A stretch of DNA of 64,000 nucleotides from Exiguobacterium sp. BMC-KP (GTDB taxonomy: Bacteria; Bacillota; Bacilli; Exiguobacteriales; Exiguobacteriaceae): contig NZ_LGIW01000015.1 of assembly GCF_001275385.1 (NCBI RefSeq), forward strand, positions 868,001-932,000. Direction: 5' to 3'. How positions within the stretch are numbered: position 1 is the first letter of the stretch; each line of letters opens with the position of its first letter. The position numbers and the translations under genes are program-made. The notes under the pieces were generated by a model that saw nothing but the letters and a program-made list of their open reading frames with translations, had not been told where the DNA came from and searched no databases. Positions 24,076-33,063 of the stretch are shown here, piece after piece.

Positions 24076-25111
24076 ATGATGAACGTGATGAAAGAGCTTA
24101 CATATTTACCAAATCTTACACATTTTGAAGGGGTGGTTTCCATTCATCAGGAAGGAGAACTGATCTTTAGCCACGCTGACGGATTTGCGCATCGGGGATA
24201 TCGTGTATTGAATACAGAGACGACGCGCTTCGGAATTGCTTCTGGCGCGAAACTCTTCACAGCGGTCGCCATCTTACGTCTTACGGTTAGTCGAGACTGG
24301 TCAACTAGCACTCGATCAATCCATTGCAACGATTCTTCCGGACATAGGAATTGATTTAGATGGCGTGACCGTACATCATTTGTTAACCCATACGTCAGGG
24401 ATCGGTGATTATTTTGATGAGGAAACGATGACTGATTTTGAGGATGTTTTTCAAGATACCCCAATGTATCGCTTGCGTCGCCCGACCGATTTTTTGCCAT
24501 TATTTCGTGATCAAAAAAGACAGTTCACTGCAGGCGAACGCTTTCACTACAACAATGCGGGGTATATCTTGCTTGGTCTCGTAATTGAACAACTCACTCA
24601 GCAAACCTTTACGGACCATATCACGAACGAATTATTCGCTCGCACCGAAATGACACAGTCTGGTTACTTCCGACTCGACGCCTTACCAACGGATACAGCG
24701 ATTGGACACATCGAAGAGGCGGATGGATCGTGGCGAACGAATCACTATGCGTTACCGATCATCGGCGGACCGGATGGTGGTGCTTTCCTCACAGCAGCAG
24801 ATATGGAACGATTTTCGCGCAGTCTCTTAACACACCAACTATTGTCTGAAACGATGACTACGCAACTCTTCCATCCCCATGTCGGTGTCAATGATGTAGC
24901 GTCTTACGGTTATGGTGTCTGGCTGAAACAACTCGACGCCACCCGCGAGAAATGGCACATCATGGGCTACGACCCGGGTGTCAGCTTCCATTCCGCTTAT
25001 TATCAGCAAACCAATACGATTGTCACCGTCTTATCGAATACGTCTGACGGAGCCTACGCGCTCGTTCAAACTATCGAACAACTTTTATTTGAGAAAGGAA
25101 TCCATACATGA
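24076..25111 (+). pseudogene. Serine hydrolase (beta-lactamase/PBP4* type) broken by a 7-bp duplication
   Basis: The N-terminal part (24076-24285) carries the SxxK nucleophile motif (IASGAKLFTAV); the rest continues in another frame (VETGQLALDQSIATILPDI..HHLLTHTSGIGDYF..YNNAGYILLG..HIMGYDPG) to 25111. The break is at TCTTACG TCTTACG (24272-24285). Removing one copy restores AILRLVETGQ and one reading frame of normal family length. Intact members cleave D-Ala peptides or esters. The next gene starts inside its stop (ATGA). Confidence 0.85.
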
Positions 25112-25518
25112 AACTCTATATCGCTTCGCGCTTCGACCACACGTTGACCGTCCGCTGGCTCCGCGATGAACTCCGCTTGCGTGGTCATGATTTAACATAC
25201 GACTGGACGATGAATGATCGGGCAGAGGATCCCGAAGCATTACGAAACATTGGTCTTTCTGAATTCGAAGCCGTCCAGCAAGCAGACGCCTTCGTCCTCG
25301 TGTTACCAGCAGGAAAAAGTAGCCACGTCGAACTCGGGGTTGCGCTCGCGACGAATCGCCCGATCTACTTATGCATGCCGGACGCAACCTACTTCACCGG
25401 TCCATTAGCAAGCACGTTTTATCATATCGGACGAACGACTCCTTGCTTCGGTACGAAGGAAGAGTGGCTAACGCAAATTATTGCCGATCGCTCACCGGAG
25501 GAACAACTGACGTCATGA
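25108..25518 (+). CDS. Nucleoside 2-deoxyribosyltransferase-like protein
   Basis: 136 residues with the fold's hallmarks: MKLYIASRF, a middle ADAFVLVLPAGKSSHVELGVALA (the glutamate of HVELG is the usual nucleophile position) and RPIYLCMP. Members act on nucleosides or nucleotides, or only bind them. Coupled on both sides by ATGA overlaps, to the broken hydrolase and to the kinase-like gene. Confidence 0.78.
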   Translation: MKLYIASRFDHTLTVRWLRDELRLRGHDLTYDWTMNDRAEDPEALRNIGLSEFEAVQQADAFVLVLPAGKSSHVELGVALATNRPIYLCMPDATYFTGPLASTFYHIGRTTPCFGTKEEWLTQIIADRSPEEQLTS

Positions 25519-26075
25519 GGACAGTCCTGCTAACAATCGGTCCGACACACGCTGGGAAAACGACGTTCGCCAAAAAACTTGCCCACTGTCTCCCCTCAAG
25601 CCTTGTCATCGATCAGGATCTTCAGGCGCGTTTTTTGCTCGGTCATTATCCGGAACTCGTCCCGACAGAAGGGGCAAATCATATCAAGCATGACTTGACG
25701 AAGTGGCTGATGGGGCGGGCAATCTCTTCGTCCATCGAGACGATCATCCTCTGTAACGCGAACCTCACACGGACCGGTCGAAAACAACTGTTGCAACACT
25801 TTCCCCGTTCGATCTTCCGCTCGATCCTCGTCTGGTTCGACTTACCTGAAGCGATGCTTGTTGACCGACTGACCCATTCGACACGCGATGGACGAGAGAT
25901 CCGAGGCGACTCGTCGTACGATGAAATCTATCAACGACAACGGATCGAGCCACCTGCTCCCGGTGAAGCGGACCAAATCGTTCATTTTCGTTCAACGAAA
26001 GAGATCGAAACGTTTTTCGAGCACATCGTGGATCAATCATTTGATTCTTTCTTCGATGGCGAGTCGACGCCATGA
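25515..26075 (+). CDS. P-loop kinase-like ATPase
   Basis: 186 residues from ATG 25515 (ATGA with the previous stop; GGAGGAA further upstream). Walker A GPTHAGKTT at residues 9-17, then a zeta-toxin/AAA_33-style layout: VIDQDLQARF, IILCNANLTRTGR, LVWFDLPEAMLVDRL and a lid RDGREI. Probably phosphorylates a small molecule or RNA end; substrate unknown. Its 3' end overlaps the convergent channel gene by 43 bases. Confidence 0.8.
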   Translation: MRTVLLTIGPTHAGKTTFAKKLAHCLPSSLVIDQDLQARFLLGHYPELVPTEGANHIKHDLTKWLMGRAISSSIETIILCNANLTRTGRKQLLQHFPRSIFRSILVWFDLPEAMLVDRLTHSTRDGREIRGDSSYDEIYQRQRIEPPAPGEADQIVHFRSTKEIETFFEHIVDQSFDSFFDGESTP

Positions 26076-26389
26076 TGTTGACGTAACGCACGATTGAAGT
26101 TGGCAATCAAGGCACTGATCATGCCGATGCCAAGTAAAACATATCCCATCGAGAAAATCTTACCGAGCGGCGTCACAGGATGAAGATCACCATAACCAAC
26201 CGTCGTCAGCGTCATGACCGACAAATACAGAGCATCGAGGTAACCAAGTGACTCAACACCATGATAAAAGAACATGCCAATCGCGAGTAACAATACGACG
26301 GATCCCATGACAGCTTGCTGCTCCTGCTGCTTGAAGAGGATCCGTAGCACATGGTACATATTCTTGAATACGATGAAAAATGCCAGCAT
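26033..26389 (-). CDS. Minimal two-TM potassium channel
   Basis: 118 residues: amphipathic N-terminus, TM1 about 28-43, pore helix and selectivity filter TTVGYGD at 62-68, TM2 about 78-97, short charged tail. It has the KcsA layout without an RCK regulatory domain. As a tetramer it should conduct K+. AAGG lies 9 bases from the ATG. Possible alternative: a fragment of a YugO-like channel, but the ends look natural. Confidence 0.87.
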   Translation of the reverse strand: MLAFFIVFKNMYHVLRILFKQQEQQAVMGSVVLLLAIGMFFYHGVESLGYLDALYLSVMTLTTVGYGDLHPVTPLGKIFSMGYVLLGIGMISALIANFNRALRQHHGVDSPSKKESND

Positions 26390-26486
26390 GAGAATCGACC
26401 TTCTTTCGGCTTTTTAATACTCGATTCCCGTCTCATAGAAGAGACAATCCGTTTCTTCTAAATGGGTTCAGAATAATCCGACAATA

Positions 26487-26500
26487 TGTAATCGATTACA
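26487..26500. promoter_or_regulatory. Palindrome upstream of the phosphotransferase gene
   Basis: TGTAATCGATTACA, a perfect 14-bp palindrome of LacI-operator style, 28 bases before the next start codon. No regulator gene is adjacent, so its role is open. Confidence 0.4.
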
Positions 26501-26527
26501 ATTCTAACACCGAAAGAGGTGACCGTT

Positions 26528-27331
26528 ATGTCTGAAGAACAACGATTGACTGGCGGAAATGTCTCCGCTGTCTATCAAAAAGGCAACTATGTCTATCGTA
26601 CACAAAATGAGAACAGTCCAAATGTTCACCGTCTATTACGCCATTTAGAAGCGAAACATTTATCCGGTGTTCCCCGCTTCGTCGGCATCGACGAACAAAA
26701 TCGAGAGATCCTGACCTTCCTCCCCGGTGAGACGGCAGACTATCCGCTAAAAGCGTACATGTGGCGAGACGATGTCTTAGAAGACGTCGCGCGTTTGATG
26801 CGCAAGTATCATGACGCAACAGTCGACTTCGAAACCGGTAACTGGGAACCATTGCTTAATACCCCTACTCCATACGAAGTCATCTGCCACAATGATTTTG
26901 CTGTCTACAATACGATTTTTAAGGATCAACGTCTTAGTGGTGTGATCGACTTTGATTTTGCAGCACCCGGACCACGTGCATGGGATATCGTCTACGCCCT
27001 CTATACGTTCGTCCCGCTCAGTAGTAGACGGCAAGCACCTGACGGATCCGTTATCGATTATGTATCGGAACAGGATGACGCGCGCTTCGCAGAGCGCGTG
27101 AGTCGATTCCTTGATGCTTATGGTTATGAAGGTCCACGTTCCGAATTACTACCGATGTTATTGTTGCGCGTCGAAGCCCTCTATCTGTTGATTGACCAAA
27201 AAGCTGCGGACGGTGATGTTGCCTTCATCAAGATGAAAGAAGAAGGTCACGACGCACATTATCGTGCGGAATACCGTTTCATCGCGGAACATGGGGATAA
27301 GTGGTTCATCGATCAATCTTCGATAAAATAA
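26528..27331 (+). CDS. Aminoglycoside phosphotransferase-family kinase
   Basis: 267 residues from ATG 26528 (AGAGGTG 7 bases upstream). APH fold: LTFLPGE, catalytic ICHNDFAVYNTIF (HxDxxxxN) and metal-binding GVIDFDFAAPG. Substrates of this wide family range from antibiotics to choline and sugars; none can be named. The C-terminal helices are typical. Confidence 0.85.
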   Translation: MSEEQRLTGGNVSAVYQKGNYVYRTQNENSPNVHRLLRHLEAKHLSGVPRFVGIDEQNREILTFLPGETADYPLKAYMWRDDVLEDVARLMRKYHDATVDFETGNWEPLLNTPTPYEVICHNDFAVYNTIFKDQRLSGVIDFDFAAPGPRAWDIVYALYTFVPLSSRRQAPDGSVIDYVSEQDDARFAERVSRFLDAYGYEGPRSELLPMLLLRVEALYLLIDQKAADGDVAFIKMKEEGHDAHYRAEYRFIAEHGDKWFIDQSSIK

Positions 27332-27369
27332 TGTTCGTCGACCTCGTTCATCACAAAGGAGTGACTTTT

Positions 27370-27801
27370 TTGAAGATTATTGATCTCGATTTTTTACTGA
27401 CGACTGAAGAATATGATCTCGAACTGGATACGATGTCGTTAAAGGCAAACGACCATTATGCGATTGATTTCTATTTTTATGGAGCTGACGAAACATTCAA
27501 ACTTTTGATTGACGATCCTTCGCGTGATTACTTTTTGATGCGTTTTGAAAAGTACGCTGTTTTTCTAGGGACATTGCAAGAGCATGGCATCATCGACGAG
27601 AAGCTTCGAAATCCATATCCAGTCGTGAAGTCAAAAGAATCGATATTTGGAGAGTTCGCTGCAAAGTATATGAAAACGAAGGAAATTTATACTGAACGGG
27701 GCGACTTGCACTTATTTGCCATCAGGACACATGAACAGGATTTTTACATTTTGTCCTACAGCGATCCAATCATCATTGATCATATGGCGAAAGAGGATTG
27801 A
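27370..27801 (+). CDS. Hypothetical protein
   Basis: 143 residues from TTG 27370, ten bases after AAAGGAG. Acidic and soluble with alternating strands (HYAIDFYFYGADETFKLLID, DLHLFAIRTHEQDFYILSYSD). I do not recognise the family. It follows the phosphotransferase gene by 38 bases. Confidence 0.7.
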   Translation: MKIIDLDFLLTTEEYDLELDTMSLKANDHYAIDFYFYGADETFKLLIDDPSRDYFLMRFEKYAVFLGTLQEHGIIDEKLRNPYPVVKSKESIFGEFAAKYMKTKEIYTERGDLHLFAIRTHEQDFYILSYSDPIIIDHMAKED

Positions 27802-27846
27802 ACAGCAGATGGTTTTACATTATAAAAAGAGGAGGATGAACGTATC

Positions 27847-28830
27847 TTGAATAAATCACTGATAGTACTTTTAACCGCTCCCCTTCTGCTTTTATCCGCT
27901 TGTACAGAAGAGCAAAAGACAACACAGCCTACTACTAAAATGATGTCAAAGAGTACAAAAGTATAATCTGAATCTGTAAAAATTGATGACGAAAGTAAAT
28001 TGAACATTGTTTTTCTCTATGAACCATACAAAAAATATCTACAAGCGTCCTTAAAAAACAATGATCCTGAAGTCGATAAAAAGAATTATACGAAGTATGT
28101 CTTAAGCTACATCGACAAAATCGGGGAAAAGGAGCAGTTCGCGACAGCCGACTTAAAAGGTTCTCTGATGTTGCAATCAACCGTATACGAACAAGAGCTA
28201 CTCGATAAAATCGAGAACTTGATGAAACAACAGGACAACATTAAAAAAATCATCAAAAACAATTACATCGCTTCACATAAAATCCTTCCCAAAAAGAAAA
28301 GTACTATTATTGTCGGCCCCATTAATCCTGAATCTTCTCTCGATATCCAGCCGATGAAAGGTGTTACAGGAGCAGCCTATAAAGATGCCTTCATTCTCTA
28401 CCTGGATCCAAACTACGATCAAGACGTCTTAGCATATACGACGGCACATGAATATCATCACTTAGTCCTCATGGATACACCCGATTTTAGTTTAAATACG
28501 ATTCTTAATTCCGTCATTATCGAAGGAAAGGCAGATGCCTTTGCCGACCGAATCGTCAAAGGCGTTTCCATTCCTTGGAATGTCGAGATGGATGAAGCGA
28601 CGAAGAAACATGTCGCGCATCTCGTCAACAGCTATGAAGTATCGCAACTCGACTTTATCCTGGGTAACGAACAAAAAGAGCTTCCTCGCTGGAGTAACTA
28701 TATGTTAGGGCGTGATATCCTCAATCATTATTTTAAATCGCATCCCGACCAGTCCATCGCTGACTGGACCTATACGGATCAATTAGATATCTTAAAAGGA
28801 TACAAGTATCAAAAGATTCTTGAGCAATGA
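27847..28830 (+). pseudogene. DUF2268-type lipoprotein protease with an in-frame stop
   Basis: A TTG start behind GGAGG opens a lipoprotein signal (lipobox LLSAC) that runs in the same frame as the body but meets TAA at 27964-27966, codon 40. The body keeps a zinc-protease motif (TAHEYHHLVLM, HExxH) and a downstream glutamate (IIEGKADAFADRI), as in DUF2268 predicted Zn-proteases. Without the stop it would be a 327-residue surface lipoprotein. The body alone could start at TTG 28000 but lacks a binding site and an export signal. Confidence 0.75.
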
Positions 28831-28839
28831 GGTGCTTTC

Positions 28840-29154
28840 ATGAAATACACATGTCCCGTATGCGGATATGACCAAATGGACGATGTCGCTTATTACGCGA
28901 ACAATGATGCTTCGTTCGAACTTTGTTCTTGTTGCGGCTTTCAGTTCGGAGTAGACGATGATGTCGAAATCGAGGATGGTATCTTCTTATCAAGAAGTGA
29001 AGCACACGACTTGTATCGTGCGAACTGGCTCAAGGACGGTGCTAAAATCTTTAGTGATTATGCCTATACACCTGATCAAGACGCAGGTGAACCTTTGAAA
29101 AGAAGGATACTACACAAACAATTACGAAGGATGCATATCAAGCTAGACAACTAA
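28840..29154 (+). CDS. CPCC-family cysteine-rich protein
   Basis: 104 residues with two zinc-ribbon-like pairs, CPVCGYDQMDD and CSCCGFQFGVDDD, followed by SEAHDLYRANWLKDGAKIFS. The intact relative of the broken gene at 12703-13040. A family of single-copy small proteins in many bacteria, function unknown. GAGGTG lies 7 bases before the ATG and the gene follows the DUF2268 frame by 9 bases. Confidence 0.85.
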   Translation: MKYTCPVCGYDQMDDVAYYANNDASFELCSCCGFQFGVDDDVEIEDGIFLSRSEAHDLYRANWLKDGAKIFSDYAYTPDQDAGEPLKRRILHKQLRRMHIKLDN

Positions 29155-29185
29155 GCTGAATCCACATTGATGACTTACGCAAATG

Positions 29186-29238
29186 AAAAGGAGCGCAACA
29201 CTTCACGATAACATCGTGTAAGTCCGCGCTTCTTTTTG
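29186..29238. terminator. Bidirectional terminator
   Basis: AAAAGGAGCGC / GCGCTTCTTTT stem with an inner CACGAT / ATCGTG stem, between convergent genes. Confidence 0.85.
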
Positions 29239-29245
29239 TCTGTCA

Positions 29246-30559
29246 TCATTCACGCGTCTCGTGCGCCGTTAACGTAACGGTCACGATTGCGCCTTGATCT
29301 GGATGATTCTCAATCGTCAACTCACCATCATGTAAATCAATGATTCGTTTAACGATCGATAATCCAAGACCATGTCCTTCATTCGCTCGTGACTGTTCGC
29401 CCTGATAAAAGCGATCGAATACGTACGGTAAGTCCTGTTCTGCGATTCCTGGTCCTTCATCGCGGATCGTGACACGAATGTTCTTTCCTTCACGTAAGGT
29501 AACTTCTAATACTCCCGACTCTGGCGAAAACCGAATCGCGTTCTCAAGCAGATTGAGCCAGACGTGCTGCATCAGTTCCTCTTCCCACTCGACGGACACT
29601 TCTGGTAAATCAAGCTCCAGTCGAAGTGATATCTCCGTCCACTGCCGTTCCAGTAGTAAAAGACATGTCCGAAGTTGTTCATCAAGTCGATACCGTTTCC
29701 GCTCGATGATCGTCTGATGATCAAGCCGCGATAAGCGGACGAGATTCGACGTCAAGCGTGATAGACGGGTGCTCTCTTGCTCCATGATCGTCAAGTACTG
29801 CTGCCGTTTATCCGAGTTTTCTTCTGTCTGTAACAACCTAGAAAATCCTTGAATCGAAGCAATCGGTGTCTTCAGCTCATGCGAGATCGAGGCAACGAGA
29901 TCTTTTGCGAGATGGTCGTTTCGTCGCAGTGCTTCGGTCATGTGGTTGAAGTTTTCAACGAGGAGTGCGACCTCATCATTTCCACCTTCCTTGATCGAGA
30001 CATCATAGTTTCCGTTCGTCACTTCAATCGCCGCTTCACTGATGCTACGAATCCGTCGTGTCACGAGCGTGACGGCAAGCCAGGTCAGGATGAAGGCGAC
30101 GCCGATCGTGATGACGATACCGATTCCAGCTGACGTTCGTAATCCGTCAAGGATGCGTTGTCCGGCAATCGGTGTCGAGACGAGATATCCTGTCTCCGTC
30201 TCGCGAATGTATTGCGACGGTTCGAGCCACGCCCCATCGATCGTGATTTCACCCTTTTGCTGTAATTGGTCACGTTCTGACGACGATAATGACTGTACTT
30301 GATTGAGCGACGTGTATTGTGTCGTCTGAATCAAAGACTGATCCATATACTGACTCGCCTCAGCGAACGACAGATTTTGGTCTTGCATCAATCGTTCAAT
30401 CTGATCCGTTCGTTGTTGCAATTGATTATTTAGGTCTTGATCGACTTCTTGGAACTGGAACCAGACCGTCATGACGAATGGTAAAAGAAGTGGCAGTAAC
30501 AACAAACCGAATAGGATCACGAAAAAACGACCGGAAATCGAGCGGACGAAGCGCTTCAC
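29246..30559 (-). CDS. Two-component sensor histidine kinase
   Basis: 437 residues: TM1 (12-32), extracellular sensor (33-145), TM2 (147-167), HAMP (168-220), HisKA with SISHELKTPIASIQGF (phospho-His), then HATPase with the N box (LLENAIRFSPESG), DEGPGI, FDRFYQG and GHGLGLSI. Classic OmpR-partner kinase, ATGA-coupled to its response regulator and downstream of a MacAB-type exporter, so it probably senses the exporter's substrate or envelope damage. Confidence 0.93.
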   Translation of the reverse strand: MKRFVRSISGRFFVILFGLLLLPLLLPFVMTVWFQFQEVDQDLNNQLQQRTDQIERLMQDQNLSFAEASQYMDQSLIQTTQYTSLNQVQSLSSSERDQLQQKGEITIDGAWLEPSQYIRETETGYLVSTPIAGQRILDGLRTSAGIGIVITIGVAFILTWLAVTLVTRRIRSISEAAIEVTNGNYDVSIKEGGNDEVALLVENFNHMTEALRRNDHLAKDLVASISHELKTPIASIQGFSRLLQTEENSDKRQQYLTIMEQESTRLSRLTSNLVRLSRLDHQTIIERKRYRLDEQLRTCLLLLERQWTEISLRLELDLPEVSVEWEEELMQHVWLNLLENAIRFSPESGVLEVTLREGKNIRVTIRDEGPGIAEQDLPYVFDRFYQGEQSRANEGHGLGLSIVKRIIDLHDGELTIENHPDQGAIVTVTLTAHETRE

Positions 30560-31227
30560 TGGATCACTCCTTTATATCCGAGTCCCCAGACCGTCTCGAT
30601 CGTAAAATCATCATAGTCACTGAACTTGTCACGCAACCGTTTGATGTGAACATCAACCGTCCGACTGTCGCTCTCGGCGTCATATCCCCAAATCTCATCC
30701 ATCAATTGCTGGCGTGTAAAAATTTGTTTTGGATGTGCTAATAAGCGATAGAGCAGTTGGAATTCTTTCTGTGGTAACGGCATCTCCCCACGAGGCGTCA
30801 CGACCGTTGCGTCCGTTATCCGTAGTTGCAGGGCACCCACGATTAATTCTTGTGCTGCTACGATCTTTGACCGACGTAGCAACGCGCGGATTCGTAGTAA
30901 GAGTTCATCTAAGTCAACTGGTTTGACCATATAATCATCAGCACCCGTCGTAAAACCAGCTTCTTTATCTTGAAAGGAATCCAGTACCGTCAACATCAAG
31001 ACAGGCTGTTCGTATCCTGATTCACGCAGCAACTCAACCAGTTCGATCCCTGAGACGTGCGGCATCATCACATCCGTTACGACGAGATCGACGTGTTGTT
31101 GATCCAGTTGATCGAGTGCGTCTTTCCCGTCTCTCGATTCAATCACCGTAAAGCCGGCGGACCGGAGTGTCTCGCCGAGTAACAGACGGACATTCCGGTC
31201 ATCTTCGGCAATCAAAATCGTTACCAT
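30556..31227 (-). CDS. OmpR-family response regulator
   Basis: 223 residues: receiver with phospho-acceptor Asp52 (VVTDVMMP), acidic pair EDD near the start, lysine in YMVKPVD; winged-helix DNA-binding domain with GYDAESDSRTVDVHIKRLRDKF. Direct heptamer repeats 11 bp apart before the exporter operon (33968-33985) fit its binding style. Only 16 bases separate it from the permease gene upstream, so all five genes may be co-transcribed. Confidence 0.93.
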   Translation of the reverse strand: MVTILIAEDDRNVRLLLGETLRSAGFTVIESRDGKDALDQLDQQHVDLVVTDVMMPHVSGIELVELLRESGYEQPVLMLTVLDSFQDKEAGFTTGADDYMVKPVDLDELLLRIRALLRRSKIVAAQELIVGALQLRITDATVVTPRGEMPLPQKEFQLLYRLLAHPKQIFTRQQLMDEIWGYDAESDSRTVDVHIKRLRDKFSDYDDFTIETVWGLGYKGVIQ

Positions 31228-31243
31228 CGTCCTCCTCCTTCAC

Positions 31244-32389
31244 TTAAACATTTCGTAAGGCTTCGATCGGATTCAAACGAGATGCCTTTCGCGCTGGCAT
31301 ATAACCGAACAAGACACCGACACCGATCGAGAATCCGGCGGCAAGCAGAATCGTACTCACGGAGAGCGTGAACGGTGTACTGATCATCAGACTGACGCCA
31401 AATGCGAGCATCGCTCCGACAAGAATTCCGATCACTCCACCCATCAAGGACAGCAAAATCGATTCCAAGAGGAACTGTAGGCGTATCGTACGTGGTTTCG
31501 CACCGAGTGCTATTCGTAAGCCAATCTCCGTCGTTCGTTCCGTGACCGAGACGAGCATCATGTTCATGATGCCGATCCCGCCGACGATCAAGGAAATCGA
31601 CGCAATACCCGTCAACAAGAGCGAGAGCATCGTATTGATTTGGTCAATCGAATCGAGGGCTTCATCCAAGCTGACGACGTTATACGTATCGTCGCGTCCG
31701 TTATAGAACTGGTACAGCTTTGCCGTGACATCCCGTTTGACGGTCGCGACGTCAGCTGCGTCCGTCTTGAAGATATCCACTTGCTTAACGGCTGTCACCC
31801 CAAGCGTCCGCAGGGCCGTCGTATACGGGATGACGATTTGATCGCCATCCGCGTCACTGACACCGACGATCCGATAATTGAGTCCATCGAGCTTGATCGT
31901 CTTACCGATCGCGACCTGACCCGGATAGAGTGTTCGGGCGACGGATGGACTGACGACGGCGACATGCGTCTGTTGTTTCACATCACTGATGACGATGCCG
32001 CGTCCTTGCGGGACATCTTCAGATTCCCGGTAATAGATGTGATTTCGCCCTTCGATCGTCACCAGGTCGAGTGAGTGATTTTCGACACGGATGTCCCGGA
32101 CCGTCGAGACGGTCGGTGAGACACCGCGTGTTCCTTTAATCGTGTTTAACTCTTCCAGTTGTGCAGGTGATAATCCTTCTTTCAACGGCGTCTCTGTCGT
32201 TTGGACCGTTAATTTATTGGCACCGAACGAGGCGACCTCTTCATTGATTGAGGCCGTCGCGCCGTTGACGATTGAAATCAAGGCGATGATCGATGCGACA
32301 CCGATGATGACACCGAGCGTTGTCAAGAACGACCGCATCTTATGATGCCAGATATTCGACCATGCCATCCGTAACGTTTCGCGAATCAT
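31244..32389 (-). CDS. MacB/YknZ-type ABC permease
   Basis: 381 residues: N-terminal TM (18-40, RSFLTTLGVIIGVASIIALISI), a large extracellular MacB core, then three C-terminal TMs of the FtsX domain (TGIASISLIVGGIGIMNMMLVSVTERTTEIGLRIALGA is the signature). Works with the ATPase (ATGA overlap) and the adaptor as a YknXYZ-like exporter of toxic peptides or similar compounds. Confidence 0.92.
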   Translation of the reverse strand: MIRETLRMAWSNIWHHKMRSFLTTLGVIIGVASIIALISIVNGATASINEEVASFGANKLTVQTTETPLKEGLSPAQLEELNTIKGTRGVSPTVSTVRDIRVENHSLDLVTIEGRNHIYYRESEDVPQGRGIVISDVKQQTHVAVVSPSVARTLYPGQVAIGKTIKLDGLNYRIVGVSDADGDQIVIPYTTALRTLGVTAVKQVDIFKTDAADVATVKRDVTAKLYQFYNGRDDTYNVVSLDEALDSIDQINTMLSLLLTGIASISLIVGGIGIMNMMLVSVTERTTEIGLRIALGAKPRTIRLQFLLESILLSLMGGVIGILVGAMLAFGVSLMISTPFTLSVSTILLAAGFSIGVGVLFGYMPARKASRLNPIEALRNV

Positions 32390-33063
32390 GTCGTCACCTC
32401 CGTCACCTGACCATCTTCGATCCGGATGATCCGGCGGGCTTGCTTAGCAATATTGACATCGTGTGTGATCATGATGATCGTCTTCCCTTCCTCTGAGAGG
32501 CTCTCGAACAACTCCATGATTTGTTTCCCTGTCTTTTGATCGAGCGCTCCGGTCGGCTCATCGGCGAGTAAGATCGTCGGTCGCGTCACGAGCGCTCGGG
32601 CAATCGCCACCCGTTGCTGTTGACCACCGGACAGTTGACTCGGTAAGGCATCGGCTTTATCTGTCAATCCGACACGTTCCAATAGCTCAAGCGAGCGCTC
32701 GCGGCGCTCTTTGCGCGAGACCCCGGCATAGATGAGCGGTAATTCAACGTTTTGTAAGACGCTCATGCGCGGTAGCAACTGGAACTGTTGAAAGATGAAG
32801 CCAATCTCTTCATTGCGAATCGTCGCCAGCTGATCCTCTGATAGATCGTGGACGAGCTGCTCCTGCAAACGATAGATTCCACTTGAAGCAACATCGAGGC
32901 ACCCGATGATATTCATCAACGTTGATTTTCCAGACCCCGAAGGTCCGAGGATCGTCACATATTCACCAGCCTCGATCGTCAGCGATACTCGATCGAGGAC
33001 GATGTGACGATTGGTTCCTTCGCCGTAAGTTTTTTGGATTTCTTGCAAGTCAACGACCGGCAT
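32386..33063 (-). CDS. MacB/YknY-type ABC ATPase
   Basis: 225 residues: GPSGSGKST, FIFQQFQLLPRMSVLQNVELPL, LSGGQQQRVAIARAL, ILLADEPTGALD, MITHD. Single-base-overlap junction with the adaptor gene (TGATG at 33063) and ATGA overlap with the permease gene. Powers the exporter from the cytoplasm. Confidence 0.93.
   Translation of the reverse strand: MPVVDLQEIQKTYGEGTNRHIVLDRVSLTIEAGEYVTILGPSGSGKSTLMNIIGCLDVASSGIYRLQEQLVHDLSEDQLATIRNEEIGFIFQQFQLLPRMSVLQNVELPLIYAGVSRKERRERSLELLERVGLTDKADALPSQLSGGQQQRVAIARALVTRPTILLADEPTGALDQKTGKQIMELFESLSEEGKTIIMITHDVNIAKQARRIIRIEDGQVTEVTT

Noticed and set aside
24236-25111. Reading the serine hydrolase as an intact 291-residue gene
   Set aside because: That frame starts with unrelated residues and lacks the SxxK motif, which lies in the other frame before the 7-bp duplication.
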